Assembly: GCA_030248225.1 (NCBI GenBank)
Contig: JASANE010000114.1
Span: forward strand, 1-64,000
Length of the DNA stretch: 64,000 nucleotides
Origin: Trileptium ribeirensis
Taxonomy: Eukaryota; Nematoda; Enoplea; Enoplida; Thoracostomopsidae
Direction of reading: 5' to 3'
This document shows positions 24,183 to 37,161 of the stretch, piece by piece. The notes beneath the pieces are model-generated. The model searched no databases. It was not told where the DNA came from and was given only the letters and a program-made list of their open reading frames with translations. A program made the translations under genes and the position numbers. How positions within the stretch are numbered: position 1 is the stretch's first letter; each line of letters opens with the position of its first letter.

Positions 24183-24443
24183 CCAAAAAATTTCAACAGC
24201 TTCCCCATTTTTTCTTATTGTTTCGCTCATTTTCTGCAATTTTAACTCACACTGCTAATTTTTCCCGCGCGCCTTCGGCATAATAGAAGCTTTGTGCAGA
24301 ACCCAAGGAGACCCAACCTAATTTAGCCGGAACCGCAATTGTAAACGTTAGCCGGAGTTGGAACTTGGCCTTATCAGTCCTATATATATACAGTAGAACG
24401 AAAAGGAAGTATGAATAAGTTTCTTGTGTGTTGGGCATACATT

Positions 24444-25217
24444 TAGGGAACGATCGAATAGTAGGTATTCGGCCGAATAGTTGGCAATATTCGGCCGAAT
24501 ACCGAATAGTTGACTGGCCGCTGTTAGTTGAAAAATAGAGTCAAAATCTGCCCACCAGATATCCTAATTTTACGGCCGGAGTCCTGATAATGATGCTGCA
24601 AACCGCTAAATACGCCCAACGTGTTGCAACTTTGGTAAGACAAGATGCGTTTGAGACTCATCAATTCAGTTCGCAGCCGGATGAATTTTTTGATCACCAC
24701 AGTTATGTTCCTCATCAGCAGTGTACTATCTCGCTGCCATAATAGCTGCGAAATTAATACATTGGGGTCTAAATGCAGAAGGATTTGTTCGTTTTCTTCG
24801 ACACATCGTGAATGTGAAGTGAGACATCATGCTATACCGTTCTACATACCTACATAAGCCCAACCCTAAGCCTACCACCCCCGAACACGACGCACTGAGC
24901 CGTTCTTTTTTAACGATATGACTTCACGCACCAATTATCGCCGTTGTCCAGATGATGAAGTTATAAAAAAATAATAAAAAACAAAATTATAACTTCAACC
25001 TAACACACGAGAGCACAAAGCGAAAAAATTCATCGAACAAAAACTATCGCTGACTCAGCAACACAACACAAAACGACCTGTTGCATGGTGCACGTATATA
25101 CAGTGGTGGATTTATAGAGTTATAGATTTCTCATCATACATAGGTGTTGCAAACAACTATTCGGTATTCGGCCGAATATTAGGTATTCGGTGAAATTAGG
25201 TAGTCGGTCGTTCCCTA
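24444..25217. mobile_element. hAT-type non-autonomous transposon with perfect 8-bp TSD
   Basis: The ends are TAGGGAACGA and its complement TCGTTCCCTA. They lie between identical 8-bp direct repeats CATACATT (24,436-24,443 and 25,218-25,225), the hallmark of hAT insertion. TAGGG ends are Ac-like. Subterminal sequence at both ends repeats the palindromic word ttcggccgaat and ccgaatagttg. The 774-bp element holds no transposase, so it must have been moved by an element elsewhere. The perfect duplication suggests a fairly young insertion. Confidence 0.93.
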
Positions 25218-25225
25218 CATACATT

Positions 25226-25491
25226 CCCAAGATTCGACGCCAAAGGGTGTAACGATCCTTACTCCTTATGAGCATGTATGGTATTGGGGTGAACGACGGC
25301 TTTATAAGGTTATTAAACTAGTTAAACAAACAGTATATTTCAATATTTTAAATGTAAAATTGTATATATTAACCGCTACGAGGCATCGAATAAGGCTAAA
25401 AATACAAAATTTTGACAACAAAAACAGTCATATTTGGACATAGTTTCAATTTATTTCGGCGACTGAAGGCTGTCGGTATTCGGGATGGCCG
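25226..25491. other. Spacer between the hAT element and the giant palindrome
   Basis: AT-rich, with nothing recognised. It ends at the abrupt start of the inverted repeat. Confidence 0.5.
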
Positions 25492-28400
25492 AATTTATAA
25501 TAAATATCACGTTTTACGCAATTGATATCAAATTCGCCATACAAAAAGTTCGCTAGCTAAAAGAAATTAGCTAATTAGTGACATTATCTAATTAATACCA
25601 AATTAGCACCAATGATAAAATCATAGAGCTTTAGAAGCCACATATTCATAATCAGTGACATCGGAAACCCCGAGCGCAACAAATTAGCAATTTTGAAGTG
25701 ATTTTAAATTTGAATAAAATTACCTAATTAGCTTGTTAATTAATCAATTACCATATATAGCCAGGTTTTAGAGCTTTAGAAATCTCATATTCGTGATCAT
25801 CGACAAAGAAAAACCCCGGGTGCAATTTATTTTTAAATTTTCAGCGCTTTTGAAATTTTTCAAAATTTATCTAATTAACAATTTATAAGTAATTAGCTAA
25901 TTCATAAGTAAGTAATTAGTATTTTTTGACTTCCTCGAATAGCAAATAAGCACCAAATTCACAATAGCCACGGCGAGATGTCATATACACAATGACGTAC
26001 TAATTATTGTTTGAAAATATAATTTTTTTGAAATTGCTGATAATACGGCCAACACCCTTAACTAATTATTAATTACTAATTATTAACTAAAGCAAGATGA
26101 GTTCAACGGACGGACAGACGGTGCCGAAGTTTCCCTCTCTGACGAAAACAAAACGCTTCGCATAGTACTACAATACAGAGTGCATCCCCAGCAATAACTA
26201 CTACATATAGTAATTGATCAAGTTAAGAGTATACCGAAATTTCGTTTAATATTATGGAGTCCATCCATTCTTTTGACTTATTTCTAGTTGTGAATGCACA
26301 ATATCATTGAGCGGAGCTAGGCGAAGCCGAGCGAAGCGTTTATTTATTTTCTGCTCTGGGAGTTAAAAAGGTCAATGTCGTTCGTTCGTTCGGGCCAACA
26401 GATTATCTCGAGAGACCACTGAATCGATTTTAAAAAATTTTTTTTGTTTGAAAGCCTATCATGTCAGAGTGTGCACCGGATATTTGGGTTAAAAAATTTA
26501 AGTGGTAAATTAATAATTAGCTAATTACGTTAAGCTTATGCAGCTAAAATAGAGCGTTGCAATATTCGTGTTATTTATTAAAATCAATCGTTTCGATCAA
26601 ACCATTATAGGGTTTTTCGGTCAAAGAATTCAAATATAATATTTTTACCAATGATAAAGCCGTATGCCCTATCCAATATAGTTACAGAACATAAAATTAG
26701 ATACATTCGTAATGCCACAGCCCAAGCTTCGCTCACAAATGTAGTTCCACTACCGATTAGTATGTACATAGGTTAAGTATTGTAGCACGTGCATAAACTT
26801 CTATGCGCACAGTTACTTGACTTGACTTCCTAACTAATGCTCGCTCTTTTATATACATGTGTGATCGTGTGAATAAATATCTGAAAGCCTCGGATGTCGT
26901 GTTAGAAATATGACGTTTACAATAATCAGAGATTCGAGAAGAGGCGTAAGCGTAATAATGTATGTCGCTTCTTTGTGCCGCCAAGTATTAATAATATCTG
27001 TCAAGCGAGATTGAAACGAAGCGAAAATGGACTTGGTTTAAGCACACATTTTGTTTAATCGGCCGTCGCGTGCTGTGTTTGATGTATATACCACCCTAAA
27101 CCTCTTGAACCCTGAAACTAAATAGAAAATTTTAAAGCCCATCGAAAACAACTGACTACTATAGAATATTTATGCTGGTCTCTAGATGGATGTCAACCCG
27201 TCGCATTCAGCCTGTCAAAAAACCTATATCGAGCGATTCTTGATGACCTGTGCGCAATACGTAACCAAACCACTGCACACAAACTATATTCTATAAATCG
27301 GTTCATTGACCCTAAAACACAATGAAAACTTGTGAAAAGGCATAAGATACTCGTGCTGGATCTACAATCACCAAACCATCATATTCAGTCTCGAGGAAAA
27401 ACCTATATAGACAATTCTTGATGACCTGTACGCCAATCCGTACAACCGAACCACCGAAGACAGACTATATTCTAGAAATCGGGTTCATTGACCCTATACA
27501 CAATGAAAACATGTGCACGAAGGCATAAGAAATTGGTGCTGTTTCTATATAACCAAACCATCATCTACTTATTCAGCCTAGAGGAAAACCTATATATAGA
27601 TAAAGAATCTTTAATGACCTAATTAAAGAATCTCTTGAAAGCCCATCGCCAACGACTAATACGTCTAGATGGCAAAGCCGTTCAGCCGTCAGCATGCGTG
27701 ATAACCGAATAGGTACTCATGACAGTGTAAAAACAAGCAAAAACGTTTACGAAGAATTCGAAAAATCGCTATTTCTGGCAATGGGTTGCCCAACCATATT
27801 CGGATCTACAACAGCTCAGAATCTGGTCTCTGAAAAATAATATGAAGCTTTAGATCCTCAAGGAGCTGATTATGCATGGTGGCCTCAGTGTTTCGATGTG
27901 TGTGTCACGAGATATGAACTGCCAAACACTGGTACTACCCGTATGGCCAGATTTGACAAAGGACCGTTAAAACCTGTCTTTCCCATTTTGATCCGGAGAT
28001 GGGGTTGGAGCTGTTCCGGATGACCGCACATCGTTATCACTTTTGTTATCAAGCGCAAAGGGAATCCAGTCCATACCAAAATCAGTTATGAATAACAGCG
28101 ACAGGACAAAAAGAATTTTCATTATTTTCCTCCTAGCGCCCTCAGTGGTAATCCGTTTCATATATTATGAAAACCACTCTATGATGTGGTTCGTTCGCTT
28201 GATTTATTCTCAGCTTTAGATCAGTTTGACATAGCATAAACAACTGTAGTTAAAACAACAATAGAACGTGATTAAAATAAACAACTTATTATATATGTAT
28301 TTTATATTACAACTAATAACTGTATATGTATAAGAGCAGATTAGTATGAACTTAGTTTAAGCATTTGTAATGTGTTGTGTAATTAAGCTCATTTTATTAG

Positions 28401-30696
28401 TTTTTGTGATGCCTTGAAAATTGCTTTCACAGTATATTCCCGTCAAAAATGAATGCTATATTCTCAAACGTCGACAGTAATTTTTGTTTACACATTGTGT
28501 CCTGCTTTACGAACAGAAATCGCAACAGTTTGCAATAGGCAGTGTTAGATCACACCGCGTCAATTTCATAAGGTTTTTGGGAATTATCGCGTACGATTTA
28601 ATTTCATTTATGCCCGTAACTGTGAATGGCGATGTGCTTAAAACGTTAAAGCGTTCTTATGTTATTCTTGTATATCGTTTTATTGTGCAGCTTCTCTGGA
28701 TATGTTGCTGTTATGGTGAATTAATACAAACGCAGGATTGAATATTAATTCTGTAGGTGATCTGTTTTGATTGTTCCACACCCATCTGTATCTCAGAAGA
28801 ATGAGCTACAGCAACCGGTCGCTACGTATTATTCTAATCTACATTTGAGCATGCATGTAATGTATTTTAATGTATTTTAGATTTAAATTTATTATATATG
28901 CAATTTCTGTTACTGAATGTGAATTCAGATGTTTGAAGGCAGTTTCAATGTTAGTCGAAATGTTTGAATTCACATGGCCTGAAGCATGTTTGCTGAAGGT
29001 CGATGAAAATTGTACGTTGTAAATTAATGCCTTTCTTTCAGCTACCAAGCCAGGCCGTACATATCGCAAATACATTGCAGAAACTGGAAATGGATAAGCT
29101 GGAGTCATTTTGGGTCACATCTAAGGCCGGGGCTCATCGGGTTACGGTGTGTGATCCGGTATTTCTCAGCGTTTCATTCCCATAACTCGAAAACACTACT
29201 TCCTCCACTGTACTCCACATTACAGACCAGCGCCTTTCGTTGAGTTGTTTATCGGCTCAACTTGTCTGCGGAAACATAGTGGCAACTGGCTCAACTCGCT
29301 TCTAGACTGGCAACTGGAAGCCGCGCATAAACCAAGCTCCGCGACACCGATTGCTCTAAAAATTTTCCAAAATAATAAAGAAGTCCGCCAGGCGGGGGGC
29401 CTCGGTTAGTGCGTGTTGTGTACGTTCACCTCTTGCAGCACAAAAAAATGAAAGTTTAAAGTCCTCGAGCACATAATGCCTTTCCTTTGTACGAAAAGTG
29501 AGAATTTTGGTTTTGCAGGCATGACAGATCAAGCTGAGCCGACACTGTCACGTCTGTAAGAGCCGAGCCAGATCCAAGGATCCGCCCCAGCCTACTGTGT
29601 CTGGAAATATGGCGGTTGCTTTTTTAAACCTTTAAAAGTAACAATGTAGCGGTTCGTTAGTAGGTATGTTAGGTTTTTCTCAAATATATTATCGAATCGA
29701 GAAATGTTAGTATTATGAGCCGAGCAAAGCCTGATTTTCCATTTCGGACCCCCCGAGCCGCAACATGGTTCAGGCAGAGCCGAGCCGAGCCGGAGTTTGA
29801 AAATCCGTCCTTTTCTCACCTCTACTTCCTCACATTCTAGATCAAATTGCTAATAGTTAAAAGCTGCTTGCAATTATCGTATAAACGACTTCAATGACAA
29901 TAGGACATCCAAAACACTGCCAAATGGCTTACGTTTCACTTGCGAACGCTTACTTTTGTCCAGGATTGTACATTTGCAATTCGTTTGTAATTTCGGTCCT
30001 CCATTGTTTGGGTTTTCCAAAAGGTCTCCCGTTTTTATACCAAATTCCCGTTTTTTAAACGAAATAATTCCAAAAATATTTCGATAAATGTATAATTTTA
30101 TTATCATTTGATCATTGAAGCTTGAATCCAGTGTACGAACGCAATTGCTTCATAGGTTAAGGAATTATTGTCATTTAAGCGAAATCCTAAGCCTAAGACT
30201 TACCTAAGTAAAGTTGCTAACCTGTGATCCGATTGCGCTGATTTTACAACCATTCGACTTATCTCGATTCGAACGATAAATAAATATACAGAATAATTGG
30301 CGAAATTTTTTCGAAAAATTTGGGTATCAAAAACTTGGGATATTTTATAAAGCATTTCGTTAAGCTTAGTTGACTTGTTCCAAAATTAGTGCTGTATCTT
30401 CGAAATTTACCATATTTGGTGGTTATGGGGTCATGACCATGACCACTTCATCGGCTCACAACACACGACCCGGTTACACGGGTACACGGCACTCGTGAAG
30501 GAAACACATCCACAGCAACCCAATAAGCGAAAGGGAAACCAGCTATACCGTTGCTGTTACAGTTTGTAGTTATTTTTATTTGTATATTCGGCCAGTTTTG
30601 ACAGACATGATTGAACATAGTGCGCACAGACGTCGAACACATTCTTATACTTACACCAGTAATACTTCTGAACAAAAATAGGTTTCAAAATATTTA
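25492..30696 (+). repeat. Left arm of the giant palindrome
   Basis: Order from the outer end: two to three diverged direct copies of a segment containing agagctttagaa, catattc and aaccccg (25,620-25,830); a gacggacagacgg stretch (26,110); a gttcgttcgttcg stretch (26,380); the 182-bp array (27,150-27,680); an A/T-rich part with a hydrophobic 85-codon frame (28,484-28,741) also present in the other arm; a gagccg-rich unit (29,520-29,830); then a stretch related to the 16.1-kb element (30,240-30,430). Confidence 0.9.
27150..27680 (-). repeat. About 182-bp tandem units inside the left arm
   Basis: Starts marked by gctgg-tct or gctgtttct lie at 27,174, 27,355 and 27,538 (periods 181 and 183), with a partial fourth near 27,660. 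Units share accaaaccatc, cctatatag-caattcttgatgacct and gggttcattgaccct. The mirrored copy is at about 35,000-35,500. Frames inside a unit stay open for 50-80 codons but stops differ between units, so this is probably non-coding or long decayed. Confidence 0.75.
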
Positions 30697-30707
30697 CTTC
30701 TCCCCTC

Positions 30708-31535
30708 CAGTTTGATATTGATGTTCCCCTCCAGTTTGGCACTGGTGCTCCTCTACAGTTTGATATTGGTGCCCTCTCAGTTTGATATTGGTGCCCTCCA
30801 GGTTGATATTGGCCCAGCCCAGTTTGATATTTGTGCCCCATCCAGTTTAATGTTGGCCACCTCCAGTTTGATATTGGCCCCACTTCAGTTTGATATTGGT
30901 ACCCCCTCCAGTTTGATATTGGTGCCCCCAATTTGACATTGGTGCACCCTCCAGTTTGTTATCGGTGCCCCGACCAGTCTGATATTGGTGGCCCCTCTAA
31001 TTTGATATTAATGCCCCTCCAGTTTAATATTAGTGCCCGCTCCAATTTGATATTAGTGCCCCCTCAAGTTTGACACTGGTGCCCCCTCAGTTTGATATTG
31101 GTGCCATCCAGTTTGATATTGTCTCCGCTTCAGTTTAATATTTGCCCCCCCCCTCCAGGGCGATATTGGTGCTCCCCAGTTTCATAGTGGTGCCCCCTCC
31201 AATTTGATAGTGGTGCCCCCTCTAGTTTGATAGTGGTGCCCCCTTCAGTTTGATAGTGGTGCCCCTTCAGTTTGATAGTGGAGCCCCCTACCCACAGTTT
31301 GTTATTGGTGCCCCCCACCAGATTGATATTGATGCGCCCTCCAGTTTGCTATTGGTGCCCGAAAAGTTTGATATTGACGCCCAGTCCATTTTGATATTGG
31401 TGATCCTCCAGTTTAATATTGGTGTCCCCCTCAAGTTTGAAATTGGTGCCCCCCTCAAAATGGACATAGGTGTCCCAATATGAAACTGCATGGGCCAATA
31501 TCAAACTAGACGGGCCACCAATATCAAACTGGAGT
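30708..31535. repeat. About 20-bp minisatellite in the palindrome spacer
   Basis: The unit is a variant of ccagtttgatattggtgccc, repeated roughly 35-40 times with length and base changes. At the 3' end (about 31,490-31,535) the last units run inverted (gggccaatatcaaact, ccaccaatatcaaactggag), so the array itself folds back. It occupies most of the 1.3-kb spacer between the arms. Frames rich in FDIGAP or WRGHQYQT are reading of the repeat. Confidence 0.93.
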
Positions 31536-32018
31536 AGAGTTTCGTAGAGTTCTGTGTACCAGTATTACATAACGACATGTTGTATGTAACACAGCTACGA
31601 ACATGTCGTATGTGACAAAAATTTTCGAATGGATGGGCGCATTATGCTGTGAATCAGCAATACACTTTGTTTGTTAACGTTCAAAGATAGGTGCATCAGT
31701 TTTGTAGTACATACAACCTTACAGACATGTCCCATCCTGTGTGCAATTGAGTTAAATGTTTAATCTTAAACAAACAATCTGATAGCCGGGCAACACGCAT
31801 CAATCAAAAACTCATATATAGCATGCGGCGCTTTATGAATAGTATTTACAGTTATTTGGTTGACACTGTGTACATGCATGCAAGTCAAACTGTCAACGCA
31901 AAAAATGACGGAAATAGTAATTTCTGAAACAGCTCATCGACCTGAATCGAATTGTGCTAGCTCTACCGCTGTAGCTATAAAATTGACCAAATTCGGGCTG
32001 GGGGAGGGGGGCTAAACG
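31536..32018. other. Remainder of the palindrome spacer
   Basis: This is unique AT-rich sequence present only once, with no match in the left part of the spacer. Positions 31,925-32,010 resemble the arm ends of the 16.1-kb inverted-repeat element (aaattcgggctggggg, ggggggcta). Confidence 0.55.
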
Positions 32019-35000
32019 AAATATTTTTGAAACCTATTTTTGTTCAAAGATACTACTGGTGTAAGTATAAGAATGTGTTCGACATCTGTGCGCACTATGT
32101 TCGATAGTGTCTGTTAAAACTGGCCGAATATACAAATGAAAAATAACTACAAACTGTAACAGCAACGGTATAGCTAGTTTCCCTTTCGCTTATTGGGTTG
32201 CTGTGAATGTGTTTCCTTCACGAGTGCCGTGTACCCGTGTAACCGGGTCGTGTGTTGTGAGCCGATGAAGTGGTCATGGTAGTGACCCCATAACCACCAA
32301 ATATGGTAAATTTCGAAGATACAGCACTAATTTTGGAACAAGTCGACTCAGCTTAACGAAATGCTTTATAAAATATCCCAAGTTTTTGATACCCAAATTT
32401 TTCGAAAAAATTTCGCCAATTATTCTGTATATTTATTTATCGTTCGAATCGAGATAAGTCGAATGGTTATAAAATCAGCGCAATCGGATCACAGGTTAGC
32501 AACTTTACTTAGGTAAGTCTTAGGCTTAGGATTTCGCTTAAATGACAATAATTCCTTAACCTATGAAGCAATTGCGTTGGTTCTACACCACTGGACTCAG
32601 CTTCAATGCGATTCAAATGATAATAAAATTATACATTTATAGAGAAATATTTTTGGAATTATTTGGTATAAAAACGGGAATTTGGTATAAAAACGGGAGA
32701 CCTTTGGGAACTCAAACAATGGAGGACCGAAATTACAGACGGATTACAAATGTACAATCCTGGACAAAAGTAAGCGTTCAAGTGAAACGTAAGCCATTTG
32801 GCAGTGTTTTGGATGTCATATTGTCATTGAAGTCGTTTATACGATAATTGCAAGCAGCTTTTAACTATTAGCATAAATCTGATGTAAGAAAGTAGAGGTG
32901 AGAAAGGGACAGATTTTCAAACTCCGGTTCGGCTCGGCTCTGCCTGAACCATGTTCGGCTCGGCTCTTCCGATGGAAAATCAGGCTCGGCTCGGCTCATA
33001 ATACTAACATTTCTCGATTCAATAATATATTTGAGAAAACCTAACATACCTACTAACGAACCACTACATTGTTACTTTTAAAGGTTTTAAGAAGCGACCG
33101 CAGTATTTCCAGACACAGTAGGCTCAGACGGATCCTTGGCTCTGGCTCGGCTCTGCAGACATGACAGTGTCGGCTCGGCTTGATCTCTAGTGCCTAGAAC
33201 CAAAATTCTCACTTTTCGTACAAAGGAAAGCATACTGTGCTCGAGGACTTTAAACTTCGTTTTTGTGCTGCAAGGAATGAACGTACACAACACACTTTAA
33301 CCAACCTTCCGTCTGGCCGACTTCTTATTATTTGGAATTTAGAGCAATCGGTGTCGCAGAGCTTGGTTTATGCGCACTTCAGTTGCCACTAGACAAGTTG
33401 AGCCAGTTGCCACTATGTTTCCGCAGACAAGTTGAGCCGATAAACAACTAAGCAAAAGGCGCTGGTCTGTAATGTGGAGTACAGTGGAGGAAGTAGTGTT
33501 TTCGAGTTATGAATAAAACGCTGTAAATACCGGATCACACACCGTGACCCGATGACCCGGCCTTAGATGTGACCCAAAATGACTCCACTTCTGGTTCCAT
33601 TTCTGCAATGTATACAATATGTACATCTGGCTTGGTAGCCGAAAGAAAGGCATTAATTTACAACGTACAATTTTCATCGACCTTCAGCAAACATGCTTCA
33701 GGCCATGTGAATTCAAACATTTCGACTAACATTGAAACTGCCTTCAAACATCTGAATTCACATTCAGTAACAGAAATTGCATATATAATAAATTTAAATC
33801 TAAAATACATTAAAATACATTACATGCATGCTCAAATGTTGATTAGAATAATACGTAGCGACCGGTTGCTGTAGCTCGATCTTCCTACAGATGTGTCTGA
33901 AACAATCAAAACATATGGATTACAGAATTATAATTTAATCTGTGTTTGTATTAATTCACCATAACAGCAACATATCCAGAGAAGCTGCACAATAAAACGA
34001 TATACAAGAATAACATAAGAACGCTTTAACGTTTTAAGCACATCGCCATTCACAGTTACGGGCATAAATGAAATCAAATCGTACGCGATAATTCCCAAAA
34101 ACCTTATGAATCGCAATGTTATTGAACACTGCCTATTGCAAACTGTTGCGATTTCTGTTCGTAAAGCAGGACACAATGTGAAACAAAAATTACTGTCGAC
34201 GTTCGAGAAAGCAGCATTCATTTTTGACGGGTATATACTGTGAAAGCAATTTTCAAGGCATCACAAAAACTAATAAAATGAGCTTAATTACACAACACAT
34301 TACAAATGCTTAAACTAAGTTCATACTAATCTGCTCTTATACATATACAGTTATTAGTTGTAATATAAAATACATATATAATAAGTTGTTTATTTTAATC
34401 ACGTTCTATTGTTGTTTTAACTACAGTTGTTTATGCTATGTCAAACTGATTGAAGCTGAGAATAAATCAAGCGAACGAGCCACATCATAGAGTGGTTTTC
34501 ATAATATATGAAACGGATTACCACTGAGGGCGCTAGGAGGAAAATAATGAAAATTCTTTTTGTCTGTCGCTGTCATTCATAACTCATTTTCGGATGGACG
34601 GATTTCCTTTGTGCTCTATAGCAAAAGTGATAACGATGTGCGGTCATCCGGAACAGCTCCAACCCCATCTCCGGATCAAAATGGCAAAGACAGGTTTTAA
34701 CGGTCCTTTGTCAAATCTGGCCATACGGGTACCAGTGTTTTGCAGTCCATATCTCGCGACACACACATCGAAACACTGAGGCCACCATGCATAATCAGCT
34801 CCTCAGGATCTAAAGCTTCACAACATTTTTGAGAGACCACTCTCTGAGCCGTTGTAGATCCGAATATGGTTGGGCAACCCATTGCCAGAAATAGCGATTT
34901 TTCGAATTTCGCAACGTTTTTGCTTGTTTTTACATTCTCATGAGTACCTATTCGGTTATCACGCATGCTGAATGCGATGGCTTTGCCATCTAGACTATTA

Positions 35001-37161
35001 TGCGTTTTCATGCGGTTTCAAGAATTTTACGAGGTCATCAAGAATTATCTATATATATAGGTTTTCCTCTAGGCTGAATACGATGGTTTGGTTATATAGA
35101 AACAGCACGAGTATCTTATGCCTTTGCACATGTTTTCATTGTGTATAGGGTCAATGAACCCGATTTCTAGAATATAGTCTGTCTTCGGTGGTTTGGTTAC
35201 GCATTGCGTACAGGTCATCAAGAATTGTCTATATAGGTTTTCCTCGAGACTGAATATGATGGTTTGGTTATCTAGATCCAGCACGAGTATCTTATGCCTT
35301 TTCACAAGTTTTCATTGCGTTTAGGGTCAATGAACCCGATTTATAGAATATAGTTTGTGTGCAGTGGTTTGGTTACGTATTGCGCACAGGTCATCAAGAA
35401 TTGTCTATATAGGTTTTTTGACAGGCTGAATGCGATGGTTTATTCATCTAGAGACCAGCATAAATATTCGATAGTAGTCAGTTGTTTTCGATGGGCTTTA
35501 AAATTTTCATTGGGTTCAGGGTTCAAGAGGTTTAGGGTGGTATATACATCAAACACAGCATGCTACGGCTGATTAAACAAAATGATAACTTAAACCAAAA
35601 CCATGTTCGCTTCGTTTCAATCTCGCTTGACAGATATTATTAATACTTGGCGGCACAAAGAAGCGACATACATTATTACGCTTATGCTTTCTCGACCTCG
35701 ATTATTGTAAACGTCATATTTCTAACACGACATCCGAGGCTTTCAGATATTTATTCACACGATTAATACATGTATATAAAAGAGCGAGCATTAGTTAGGG
35801 AAGTTAGTTCAAGAACTGTGCGCATACAAACCTCTGAATGCACGTGCTACAATACTTAACCTATGTACATACTAATCGGTAGTGGAACTACATTTGTGAG
35901 CGGAGCTTGGGCTGTGGCATTACGAATGTACTCAATTTTATGTTCTTGTAACTACATTGCATAGGGCATACGGCTTTATCATTGGTAAAAATATTACATT
36001 TGAATTCTTCGACCCAAAAACCCTATAATGGTTTGATCGAAACGATTCAATTTCAATAAATAACACGAATATTGCAAAACTCTCTATTTTAGCTGCATAA
36101 GCTTAAGTAATTAGCTAATTACTAATTAACCACTCAAAATTTTTTAATCCAAATATCCGGTGCACACTCTGACATGATAGGCTTTCAAACAAAAAAAAAT
36201 TTTAAAATCGGTTCAGTGGTTCTTGAGATCCGTCGGACCGAACGAACGAACGAACGGACGGACATCGACCTTTTTACTCCCAGACAGAAAATAAAAACGC
36301 TTCGCTCGGCTTCGCCTCGTTCCGCTCAATGATATTGTGCATTCACAACTAGAAATAAGTCAAAATAAATGGATGGACTCCATAATATTAAACGAAATTT
36401 CGGTAGATCTCTAACTTGATCAATTACTATATGTAGTAGTTATTGCTGGACGGCACTGTATTCGTAGATTATTATGCGAAGCGTTTTTGTTTTCGTCAGA
36501 GAGGGAAACTTCGGCACCGTCTGTCCGTCCGTTGAACTCATCTTGCTTTAGTTAATAATTAGTAATTAAATAATTAGTTAAGGGTGTTGGCCTATTATCA
36601 GCAATTTCAAAAAAAATTGCATATTTTTCAACAAATAATTAGTGTAACGCTACTATTTTGGTGCATATACTACATCTCGCCGTGGTGATTGTGAATTTGG
36701 TGCTTATTTGCTATTCGAGGAAGTCAAAAAATACTAATTACTTACTTAATTAGCTAATTACTAATAAATTGTTAATTAGATAAATTTTGAAAATTTTCAA
36801 AGTGCTCAAAAATTAAAAATAATTTGCCCCCGGGGGTTTTCTATGTCACTGATCACGAATATGACATTTCTGAAGCTCTAAAACCTGGCTGTATATGCTA
36901 ATTAGTTGAATAATTAACTAGCTAATTAGGTAATTTTATTCAAATTTAAAATCACTTCAAAATTGCTAATTTGTTGCGCTCGGGGTTTCCGATGTCACTG
37001 ATTATGAATATGTGGCTTCTAAAGCTCTATGATTTTATCATTGGTGCTAATTTGGTATTAATTAGATAATGTCACTAATTAGCTAATTTCTTTTAGCTAG
37101 CGAACTTTTTGTATGGCGAATTTGATATCAATTGCGTAAAACGTGATATTTATTATAAATT
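32019..37161 (-). repeat. Right arm of the giant palindrome
   Basis: Mirror of 25,492-30,696: the 16.1-kb-related stretch (32,290-32,480), gagccg-rich unit (32,888-33,180), hydrophobic frame (33,928-34,221, minus; it shares its last 50 or so residues with the left-arm frame but differs upstream through indels), 182-bp array (about 35,000-35,500), gttcgttcg stretch (36,240 region) and subterminal direct repeats (36,770-37,060). The arm is about 60 bp shorter than the left one. Confidence 0.9.

Larger units (their letters stand above)
25492..37161. repeat. Giant 11.67-kb inverted repeat (palindrome)
   Basis: The outermost bases, aatttataataaatatcacg at 25,492, are the exact reverse complement of the sequence ending at 37,161. 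Correspondence continues inward for about 5.2 kb to roughly 30,696 and 32,019. The arms differ by scattered substitutions and small indels (for example aaattggtgctg against gatactcgtgctg), so they are real diverged copies and not an assembly mirror. Flanking bases (ggatggccg left, gattagtta right) give no obvious target duplication. Arms contain subterminal direct repeats, an array of about 182 bp, a gagccg-rich element and a segment also found at 55.8-56.1 kb. No transposase is seen. It could be a foldback or Mutator-like element with huge arms, or an inverted duplication. Confidence 0.95.

Noticed and set aside
30557..31491. Frames with FDIGAP, WRGHQYQT periodicity
   Set aside because: Readings of the palindrome-spacer minisatellite.
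33928..34221. Hydrophobic frame reminiscent of a chemoreceptor transmembrane end (also 28,484-28,741)
   Set aside because: The order of motifs is wrong for insect odorant receptors, no further exons fit, and it sits in the repeat arms; similarity is only in hydrophobicity.
35069..35305. LVLDLD motif resembling an FCP1/HAD phosphatase active site
   Set aside because: The motif continues DLDNQT rather than DxDxT, lies in 182-bp tandem units with differing stops, and nothing downstream fits the family.
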